From positions 1 to 14,484 of the forward strand of contig JBNLBF010000030.1 of the NCBI GenBank assembly GCA_050302475.1: DNA of 14,484 bases. Direction: 5' to 3'. The position numbers and the translations under genes were made by a program. Each line of letters begins with the position of its first letter. Within the stretch, counting starts at the first letter, position 1. Below, piece after piece: positions 7,018 to 12,604 of this stretch. Below the pieces are notes generated by a model. It worked only from the letters and a program-made list of their open reading frames with translations, did not search any database and was not told where the DNA came from. The stretch is from NORP23 sp050302475. GTDB taxonomy: Bacteria; Pseudomonadota; Alphaproteobacteria; Rhodobacterales; Rhodobacteraceae.

Positions 7018-7934
7018 CAGGCGTCAGGCACCTGATCCGGCCCGGTGCCAAGGCGATGACCGGGATTTTGTAATTCTAACCAGCGCATATAGGCGGAATG
7101 ATCGTTTCGCGCGGTCTTCGGATCGTTCGTAAGGTCGGAGAACGCCTCGCGCGCCTGTTCGGTCAATGGCAGGTCTAATCCGACGTGACGCGCAACCTCC
7201 AGCGCGTTGTCGAGGTCCTTCAACTGATGCAGAAGCGGTCCGCCCGGCACCCAGTTCCGGTCAATCATGCGCTGACCATGCAGGTCCAATATACGTGAGG
7301 TTGCGAAACCGCCCATCAGGGCCTCGCGTACAGCCTCCGGATTACACCCGCCTTCCTGCGCCAGCAATAATGCCTCGGCCACCGCACCGATGGAGATCGC
7401 GACAATCACCTGATTGGCCAGCTTTGCCACCTGCCCGGCCCCGTGGATGCCAACATGGGTCGCGGTGCCCATGGCGTCAAACAGAGGTTTGGCATCGGCG
7501 AAATCCGCAGCTTCGCCGCCTGCCATGATGGCGAGCTTGCCATCAATAGCGCCTTTCTCGCCCCCTGATACCGGAGCATCCAGATGGCGGCGACCGCGAT
7601 CTTCCAGCGCGGTGGCAAGGTCGCGGGTGACACTGGGCTGGATCGAGGACATGTCGATAAACAACGCCCCTTCCTTCGCAGCGCCCGCAGTCGCTTGATC
7701 ACCGAAATAGATGTCAGTCACAACCGCGCCATTATCAACCATGGTGATAATGGCGTCGGCGTCGGCAACAGCCTCCGCCGCGCTGTCGAAAACGGTGGCG
7801 ACATCTGCCAACGCCTCTGCCTTGGATCGTGTGCGGTTCCAAACATGGACTGTGAACCCGGCCCCGGCGATATTGCGGGCCATCGGTGCGCCCATGATAC
7901 CCGTGCCCAGTAAGGCAACTGTTTTGATGCTCAT
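7017..7934 (-). CDS. Beta-hydroxyacid dehydrogenase, tartronate-semialdehyde-reductase-like
   Basis: A 305-residue member of the 3-hydroxyisobutyrate dehydrogenase superfamily, at typical length. It shows the Rossmann loop LGTGIMG (9-15), NRT at 33-35 (commonly linked with NADP(H) use), the substrate motif DAPVSGG (119-125) and the catalytic lysine Lys171 (AKLANQ). The closest recognised functions are 2-hydroxy-3-oxopropionate (tartronate semialdehyde) reductase and 3-hydroxyisobutyrate dehydrogenase. The sequence alone does not choose between them. Its ATG directly abuts the TAG stop of the alpha/beta hydrolase upstream, with a GAGGGGGAG ribosome-binding site inside that gene's end, and it is coupled to the LysE exporter downstream. 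The isomerase at 3788-4549 could supply tartronate semialdehyde. Confidence 0.85.
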   Translation of the reverse strand: MSIKTVALLGTGIMGAPMARNIAGAGFTVHVWNRTRSKAEALADVATVFDSAAEAVADADAIITMVDNGAVVTDIYFGDQATAGAAKEGALFIDMSSIQPSVTRDLATALEDRGRRHLDAPVSGGEKGAIDGKLAIMAGGEAADFADAKPLFDAMGTATHVGIHGAGQVAKLANQVIVAISIGAVAEALLLAQEGGCNPEAVREALMGGFATSRILDLHGQRMIDRNWVPGGPLLHQLKDLDNALEVARHVGLDLPLTEQAREAFSDLTNDPKTARNDHSAYMRWLELQNPGHRLGTGPDQVPDA

Positions 7935-8747
7935 CTACTCCCCCTCAGCGAACAGTAATATTCTCGCCATAGTCTGATCGAATTCTGGGCTGTCGAAAAG
8001 CCCCTCATGCCCTTTGCCCGGTAATAAATCGCGGGTGACGTCCAGCCCTTCGGTGCGGAGCGCCTCTGCCAGGGTTTCGGAATGGGCCGCTGCTATAACA
8101 ACATCGGCATCTCCATGGGCAATGTAGATCGGCGCCGTTGATCCGCTGAGCGCAGCAATATTGTCGTAATCCTCGGTCAGTATCTGGCGCGGGACGTCAT
8201 ATCCCAACGCCACGGCAACCGCGTAGAGCGAGTCAAACGGCGCGTATAGCAGCACCTGATCCGCCCCGTAATCCTGCACATAGAGCGCGCCAATCGCGCT
8301 GCCCAGCGAATAGCCAAACACTGTGACCGTGTCATATCCCTGATCCGCAATCCAGGCGTTGAACACGGGCAGCGCCTGTTCGATCTCTGCCTTGGAAGCC
8401 GCGCGCGGATCGCCCGCATAGCCCGGATATTCGACGACCAGCGTGTCATATCCCAACGGTGCCAGATGGTTTGCCCCGATATACCGCCAATTGCAGGCAG
8501 ATCCTGCATTGCCGTGGAAAAAGACAATCAGGTTTTGACTATCTGCATCCGTAAACAGGGCCCGTTCCAGACCGGTCTGGATCAGCTTGGTTTCAGCTGG
8601 CAAATGACAGTCGGTTAGCGGGCGGCTATCAGGAAAATATATCAGCCTCGTCTGCAGCGCGTACAGACCGGACATTCCGGCAATCCCCAAAACGGCGAGC
8701 GCAACAAAACTTCGGCGTAGCGCCCGCAGGAGGGTTTTCTTTTGCAT
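7935..8747 (-). CDS. Membrane-anchored alpha/beta hydrolase (ABHD13/BEM46-like)
   Basis: A 270-residue serine hydrolase with one N-terminal membrane segment (about 12-31) and a probably periplasmic catalytic domain. Visible elements are the oxyanion loop FFHGNAG (76-82), the nucleophile in GYSLG (Ser147), Asp215 in the HGDADVV segment and His247 in GKGH. This layout matches the YfhR/BEM46/ABHD13 group, whose natural substrates are mostly unknown. The start at 8747 is preferred because the upstream extension would run into the divergent gene at 8838 and this Met gives a regular basic-then-hydrophobic anchor. No good Shine-Dalgarno is visible before it, so the start is uncertain. It is the first gene of a unit with the dehydrogenase (zero spacing) and LysE exporter. 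Confidence 0.8.
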   Translation of the reverse strand: MQKKTLLRALRRSFVALAVLGIAGMSGLYALQTRLIYFPDSRPLTDCHLPAETKLIQTGLERALFTDADSQNLIVFFHGNAGSACNWRYIGANHLAPLGYDTLVVEYPGYAGDPRAASKAEIEQALPVFNAWIADQGYDTVTVFGYSLGSAIGALYVQDYGADQVLLYAPFDSLYAVAVALGYDVPRQILTEDYDNIAALSGSTAPIYIAHGDADVVIAAAHSETLAEALRTEGLDVTRDLLPGKGHEGLFDSPEFDQTMARILLFAEGE

Positions 8748-8777
8748 GTATCGAAGATGGCGCGGATCAAAGATATG

Positions 8778-8809
8778 ATCAAGCCTTGCAACTTCGCCCA
8801 AGCCTTGAT
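8778..8809. promoter_or_regulatory. Inverted repeat, candidate operator between divergent genes
   Basis: Arms ATCAAGCCTTG (8778-8788) and CAAGCCTTGAT (8799-8809) match as inverted repeats at 10 of 11 positions, separated by 10 bases. Their centres are 21 bases apart, two helical turns, as expected for a dimeric regulator. The repeat lies 28 bases before the plus-strand dehydrogenase start and 30 bases before the divergent hydrolase start. Extra GATCAA copies lie at 8765 and 8777. A regulatory role is inferred. Confidence 0.5.
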
Positions 8810-8837
8810 TTTCTGAGGAAAATTCAAGGAGGAAATC

Positions 8838-9710
8838 ATGGGAAATCCGGTAGTTGGGTTTATTGGTGTCGGGCTGATGGGTCACGGCATGGCGAAAAAC
8901 GCTGTGGAGAAGGGTTTTCCGCTGCTGGTCACCGCACATCGCAAGCGCGAGGCGGTTGATGATCTGGTCGGGCGCGGAGCGGAGGAAGTTGCGGACGTGG
9001 CGGAAATGGCATCACGCGCCGATATCATCGTCCTGTGCGTGACCGGCACGCCAGAGGTGGAGGCAAACCTGACCATCATCATGGAAAATATGAAACCGGG
9101 AATGGTGGTGATCGACACCTCCACTGCAGAGCCGGCCTCAACGCGGGAACTGGCTGCCAAAATGGCGGCGGCAGGCGGGCGGTTTATCGATGCCCCCCTG
9201 TCACGTACCCCCAAACACGCGTGGGATGGTGAACTAACGACCTTCGTCAGCGGAACCGAGGACGACATCGCCGACATCCGCCCCTTGCTGGAAACATGGG
9301 CCGCCGTGGTAATCCCGGTTGGCGGCGAGGCTGGCACGGCGCATTCGGTGAAACTGGTCAACAATCTGGTGGCCATCGGCTACGCAACGCTCTGGTCGGA
9401 ATGTTATTCGACACTCGGCAAACTGGATGTCGATCCGAAAACTTTCCGCGAGGTGATCCGCGCGTCGGGTATGCATTGCGGGAATTTCGAAACATTCTCC
9501 AGCTTTGTCTGTGACAACGACCCGAATGCTCACAAATTCAGCTTGTCGAACTGTCGCAAAGATATTTCTTATTATGAAAATATGGCGAAGGATCTGGGCG
9601 CGGACCAGATCGTGTCTGATGACGTGCTGAAACTGCTGAACGCTGCGGTCGACGAAAAAGACATGGGCGAGAAGTTTCTGCCGGAATTAATCGACGCGGT
9701 GAGAACGTAG
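8838..9710 (+). CDS. Beta-hydroxyacid dehydrogenase, sulfolactaldehyde-reductase-like active site
   Basis: A 290-residue 3-hydroxyisobutyrate-dehydrogenase-superfamily protein. The cofactor loop is FIGVGLMG (8-15), HRKRE after the second strand suggests NADP(H) binding, and the catalytic lysine is Lys172 (SVKLVNN). The usual substrate motif DAPVSGG is replaced by DAPLSRTP (118-125). An arginine here, Arg123, is also found in sulfolactaldehyde reductase YihU (DVPVGRT), where it contacts the substrate's sulfonate, so this enzyme may bind a strongly acidic substrate. No other sulfoglycolysis gene is visible. The start has a textbook AAGGAGG 5 bases upstream. It is divergent from the hydrolase-dehydrogenase-LysE unit across a candidate operator. 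Family is certain, substrate unknown. Confidence 0.85.
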   Translation: MGNPVVGFIGVGLMGHGMAKNAVEKGFPLLVTAHRKREAVDDLVGRGAEEVADVAEMASRADIIVLCVTGTPEVEANLTIIMENMKPGMVVIDTSTAEPASTRELAAKMAAAGGRFIDAPLSRTPKHAWDGELTTFVSGTEDDIADIRPLLETWAAVVIPVGGEAGTAHSVKLVNNLVAIGYATLWSECYSTLGKLDVDPKTFREVIRASGMHCGNFETFSSFVCDNDPNAHKFSLSNCRKDISYYENMAKDLGADQIVSDDVLKLLNAAVDEKDMGEKFLPELIDAVRT

Positions 9711-9742
9711 GGACACCAGAACATACATCGTTAGACGCTCTC

Positions 9743-9761
9743 AGTGTTTCTGCGAAACACT
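9743..9761 (+). terminator. Hairpin after the second dehydrogenase gene, possible terminator
   Basis: Perfect 8-base arms (9743-9750 and 9754-9761) with a 3-base loop lie 32 bases past the stop codon. A short CTTTT follows on the plus strand but there is no proper T-tract, so termination here is possible rather than clear. Confidence 0.4.
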
Positions 9762-9792
9762 TGCCGCTTTTCATTCTCTGGCTGGTGGCGCT

Positions 9793-9813
9793 GCCATTTC
9801 CCTTGGAAATGGC
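9793..9813 (-). terminator. Hairpin one base after the tRNA-Tyr 3' end
   Basis: Perfect 9-base arms (9793-9801 and 9805-9813) surround a 3-base loop and begin one base beyond the encoded CCA of the minus-strand tRNA. No T-tract follows on the minus strand. It may terminate transcription or serve as a 3' trailer structure for tRNA processing. Confidence 0.45.
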
Positions 9814-9814
9814 T

Positions 9815-9900
9815 TGGTGGGGGGGACTGGATTCGAACCAGTGTAGGGTTTCCCCGACGGAGTTACAGTCCGTTGCATTTGACCGCTCTGCCACCCCCCC
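9815..9900 (-). tRNA. tRNA-Tyr (anticodon GTA)
   Basis: An 86-base class II tRNA including an encoded CCA. The acceptor stem is seven G-C pairs (all G on the 5' strand, all C on the 3' strand), with discriminator A. The D-stem is GCA/TGC. The anticodon stem ACGGA/TCCGT encloses CTGTAAC, with GTA at plus-strand 9864-9866. A 14-base variable arm carries a GGG/CCC stem, and the T-arm is ACTGG-TTCGAAT-CCAGT. The long variable arm plus GTA identifies bacterial tRNA-Tyr. In Rhodobacterales a tRNA-Tyr next to rlmB is a familiar arrangement. Confidence 0.97.
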
Positions 9901-10027
9901 GTATAGCATCGGGTGATGCGAAGGCGTGATTACGCAAACCGCCCGCCCCCGTCAACACCGAATGCACGGAAACCCTGTGCATTTCTGTCGAAATATGGAT
10001 ACTGACGCTAAAGCGATGGAGGATGTC

Positions 10028-10435
10028 ATGAAATGGTTGATTGCTGCACTGGTTCTCGTAGGAAGCCCTGTATCCGCGCAAAGCTTTACAACAGCGGCCG
10101 AAGTGCGTCCGATCATGGATATGACCAAAGCCAACTGGGTGGCGGTGCGCGAATTTAACGGGCAGGATCTGTTGTATTTCACCCATATCGAAAGCTGGCG
10201 CTGCGGCATGGACAAGGTGGCCTATGGTATCAATACCGAAGTAGCCGATCAGGTTTACGAACTGGAAACCTGTTACGAAGACGAAGCAACGCCAAACGCC
10301 ATGAAACTGACGGAGCATCTGCCTTATATCGTGCTGCCATTGGAATCGGTGGACTATATCACCGTCAGCATCGTTTATGATGATGGCTCGGTCGATACCG
10401 CCAAGTATGACCGTAAAGGGGTGATGATCCCCTAA
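10028..10435 (+). CDS. Small secreted protein of unknown function
   Basis: A 135-residue protein with a Sec signal peptide (cleavage after VSA, residue 17), so the mature part of about 118 residues is periplasmic or secreted. It has two cysteines (Cys59 and Cys82) 23 residues apart, well placed for a disulfide, and an acidic C-terminal half. I do not recognise a named family. The ATG at 10028 is chosen because GGAGG lies 5 bases upstream and the signal peptide begins there; an upstream in-frame extension to 9926 would bury it. Its TAA stop is immediately followed by the rlmB ATG, so the two genes are probably co-transcribed. Confidence 0.75.
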   Translation: MKWLIAALVLVGSPVSAQSFTTAAEVRPIMDMTKANWVAVREFNGQDLLYFTHIESWRCGMDKVAYGINTEVADQVYELETCYEDEATPNAMKLTEHLPYIVLPLESVDYITVSIVYDDGSVDTAKYDRKGVMIP

Positions 10436-11239
10436 ATGGCCCCTAGAACAAAGAAAAAACCCGCCTGGGTTATCGAGAAAGAACGCGCGCGCGCGGCTGG
10501 CGCAGCTGAAACCGTATGGTTATTCGGGCTTCATGCTGTGCGTGACGCGCTGCAAAATCCGATGCGAGAAAAGCTGACATTTCGCGTGACCAAGAATGCA
10601 GCTGACCGGCTGGAGGGGGCCATCGCCGCCTCGGGCATCGAGCCCGAGATCGTCGATGCGCGGAAATTTTCCGCGCCGATTGATCCGCAATCGGTGCATC
10701 AGGGCGCGGTGCTGGAGGTAAAACCGCTCGACTGGGGCTCGGTATCGGAAATGTGTGCGCCACGGGATGAAGCGCCAATGGTGGTGTTGCTCGACAGGGT
10801 TAGCGATCCACATAATGTTGGCGCGATCCTGCGTTCGGCCGAGGTGTTTGGCGCCCGGGCCGTTATCGCACCGCACCGCCATTCCGCTCCGGAAACCGGG
10901 GCGTTGGCGAAAACGGCGTCAGGGGCGCTGGAACGGCAACCCTATTTGCGGGTTCCCAACCTCAACAGATCGATGGTGAGCCTGAAAGAGATGGGGTATT
11001 TCCTGATCGGTCTGGATGGAGAGGCTGACATGACGCTGGAAAAAGCCCTGTCCGACCTGCCCAACGTTCCCATCGCCCTTGTCCTTGGGTCCGAAGGCCC
11101 CGGCCTCAGGGAAAGCACAAAGGAAACCTGTCATCGCCTCGCAAAAATTCCGTTTGCCGGAGACTTTGGCTCGCTGAACGTGTCCAACGCGGCAGCTGTG
11201 TCCATGTATGCCGTCAAAAGCTGGAAATCCGCGTTCTGA
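10436..11239 (+). CDS. rlmB: 23S rRNA (guanosine-2251-2'-O)-methyltransferase RlmB
   Basis: A 267-residue SPOUT (TrmH-type) methyltransferase with the N-terminal L30-like substrate-binding region (VWLFGLHAVRDAL, 27-39, and HQG at 88-90). The three knot motifs follow: DPHNVGAILRS (124-134, with Asn127 and Arg133), LVLGSEGPGL (215-224) and SLNVSNAAAVSMY (246-258). RlmB methylates the ribose of G2251 in the 23S rRNA P-loop using S-adenosylmethionine. The basic N-terminal extension is common in alphaproteobacterial members. Zero spacing to the gene before it and a one-base TGATG overlap with the gene after it indicate one operon. A different TrmH-family target is possible, but RlmB is the best match. 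Confidence 0.9.
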   Translation: MAPRTKKKPAWVIEKERARAAGAAETVWLFGLHAVRDALQNPMREKLTFRVTKNAADRLEGAIAASGIEPEIVDARKFSAPIDPQSVHQGAVLEVKPLDWGSVSEMCAPRDEAPMVVLLDRVSDPHNVGAILRSAEVFGARAVIAPHRHSAPETGALAKTASGALERQPYLRVPNLNRSMVSLKEMGYFLIGLDGEADMTLEKALSDLPNVPIALVLGSEGPGLRESTKETCHRLAKIPFAGDFGSLNVSNAAAVSMYAVKSWKSAF

Positions 11240-11943
11240 TGGACTGGTTTGCCGCCGTCGATATCTATTGCGAGCGGACCGGGCCGGGTTTCTGGAGCGA
11301 GCCGATCAACGCCTTGACCAACCTGTCTTTCGTTCTGGCTGCGATCTGGGCTTATGTCGAAACGAGGCGCAGAAACATTCGGGACTGGTCGCTAGATCTG
11401 GCGATCATAATGGTTTCAACCATCGGAATCGGCTCTTTCCTGTTCCATACATTTGCAACCGTCTGGGCTGAACTGGCTGATGTTATCCCTATCTGGCTAT
11501 TCGTTCTGTGGTTCCTGATCCTGTCCGTACACGCCCAAACGGGCGCATCCAGCCTGCTGCGCACCGCCTTGGCGACGGTGGCCGTGGTGCTGGGGATCGG
11601 TGTGGTTTTCTGGGTATTTCAAAGTGATGTCACCACGGACCCATCGACGGGCACCCCCGGTGACGGGTTTAACGGATCAACCCAGTATCTGCCCGCCCTG
11701 ATCGCGATATATGTATTCTCTCTGATCATGTTCTGGCAGCGCGATGCTGCGCGCTGGTGGACATTGGCTGGTGCAGGGGTTTTCACCTTGTCACTGGGAT
11801 TTCGTACGATTGATATCTCGGTTTGCGCGCATTTCCCGCTGGGTACACATTTTCTGTGGCACATCCTGAATGGCGTGATGATCGCGCTTCTGTTGCAAGG
11901 CTTCATTCGCCATCTCGAAAACGACCAGAGTGACAGGCGGTAA
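11239..11943 (+). CDS. Alkaline-ceramidase-like membrane hydrolase (CREST superfamily)
   Basis: A 234-residue protein with about seven predicted membrane segments. It carries the ceramidase family set: an N-terminal WSEPINALTNLSF block (19-31) with upstream Asp8 and Glu12, then Ser66-x3-His70 (GSFLFH), Asp81 in the ADVIPI block, and His204-x3-His208 (GTHFLWHILNG). Spacings equal those of the zinc-site residues of human ACER3 (Ser77, His81, Asp92, His217, His221), so the catalytic site looks complete. Ceramidases cleave the amide bond of ceramide. Rhodobacterales generally are not known for sphingolipids, so another amide lipid, for example an N-acyl amino acid lipid, could be the substrate; that is inference. 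Its ATG overlaps the rlmB stop. Confidence 0.85.
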   Translation: MDWFAAVDIYCERTGPGFWSEPINALTNLSFVLAAIWAYVETRRRNIRDWSLDLAIIMVSTIGIGSFLFHTFATVWAELADVIPIWLFVLWFLILSVHAQTGASSLLRTALATVAVVLGIGVVFWVFQSDVTTDPSTGTPGDGFNGSTQYLPALIAIYVFSLIMFWQRDAARWWTLAGAGVFTLSLGFRTIDISVCAHFPLGTHFLWHILNGVMIALLLQGFIRHLENDQSDRR

Positions 11944-12011
11944 AGTTGCTGTGAGGGTAATGGGCGAACCCGCCCCGGCCCGGTATAGTCCCCAGAGATA
12001 TGGAGGTACTT

Positions 12012-12449
12012 ATGTTTTCTCGTCGTGTTTTTCTGGCAGCCTTTGGGGCTACCCTCGCCTTGCCCGCATTCGCGGCGGATGCCGTCTATCAATCTGACGA
12101 CATCGCAATCAATGGGTATGATCCGGTCGCCTATTTTGTGCAGGAGATGCCGGTAAAAGGGCTGCTGGATTATGCGGTCGACTGGGACGGCGCGATCTGG
12201 CTGTTCGCGACCCCTGAAAACATGGCGCTGTTCGAAGCAAATCCGGAGGCGTACGCCCCCCAGTTCGGCGGCTATTGTGCCTATGCGCTGTCCAAGGGGC
12301 AGCTCGCCCCGACGGTCCCCGAAGCCTGGACGATTGTGGATGGGAAGCTTTATCTGAACTTCAGCCTGCGGGCGCGAGAGCTGTGGTCAGAGGATATTCC
12401 CGGCAATATCAGCCTTGCCGAAGGCTACTGGCCCGAAATCGTCGAGTAA
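12012..12449 (+). CDS. Tat-exported YHS-domain protein
   Basis: A 145-residue protein beginning MFSRRVFLAA, a good twin-arginine signal (SRRVFL) followed by a hydrophobic stretch and cleavage near AFA/AD (residues 21-22). The mature part matches the exported YHS family: NGYDPVAYF (34-42), a WLFATPENMALF segment, YAPQFGGYCAYA with Cys89, and a KLYLNFS block. Some relatives in this family carry selenocysteine at the Cys position; here the codon is TGT. Tat export suggests folding or cofactor/metal binding in the cytoplasm. The function of the family is poorly known. A GGAGG 5 bases before 12012 favours this ATG over one at 12000 that would put four residues before the Tat motif. Confidence 0.85.
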   Translation: MFSRRVFLAAFGATLALPAFAADAVYQSDDIAINGYDPVAYFVQEMPVKGLLDYAVDWDGAIWLFATPENMALFEANPEAYAPQFGGYCAYALSKGQLAPTVPEAWTIVDGKLYLNFSLRARELWSEDIPGNISLAEGYWPEIVE

Positions 12450-12569
12450 CCTGATCTTCACAAAAAGGCGATAACCCCTTCACTGTTGGAAGATATCACC
12501 TAAATCATCTAGCGGAGCAGGCTTTTTGGAACAAACCTGTTTCTTTTTACTGTCCCTCGTTCCAGACCT
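12450..12569. other. 3' region before the terminator, no gene seen
   Basis: One hundred and twenty bases lie between the YHS gene stop and the terminator. No plausible gene is seen. It includes AT-rich and T-rich stretches (CTTTTTGG near 12522; GTTTCTTTTT near 12539) preceded by a weak CAGG/CCTG pairing. It could be a long 3' untranslated region or contain a small RNA ending at the terminator. Confidence 0.35.
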
Positions 12570-12604
12570 GCGCCCGGTAAGGATCCTTTCCGGGCGCTTT
12601 TTTA
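12570..12604 (+). terminator. Strong intrinsic terminator
   Basis: Eight-base perfect GC-rich arms (12570-12577 and 12590-12597) are followed by seven T (12598-12604). The loop is itself largely self-complementary (AAGGATCCTT), allowing a longer stem. It serves the plus-strand unit ending with the YHS gene. Its T-tract abuts and slightly overlaps the stop codon of the convergent minus-strand gene. Confidence 0.92.

Noticed and set aside
6400..7035. 211-residue plus-strand open frame
   Set aside because: Antisense to the LysE gene; composition is rich in Arg, Gln and His as expected for the shadow of a hydrophobic protein.
8748..8939. N-terminal extension of the alpha/beta hydrolase
   Set aside because: It would overlap the divergent dehydrogenase start and adds no recognisable sequence; the Met at 8747 begins a normal membrane anchor.
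9538..9909. 123-residue minus-strand open frame with GGVAERSNATDCNSVGE-like text
   Set aside because: It is a translation through the tRNA-Tyr gene, a well-known artefact, and it overlaps the end of the plus-strand dehydrogenase.
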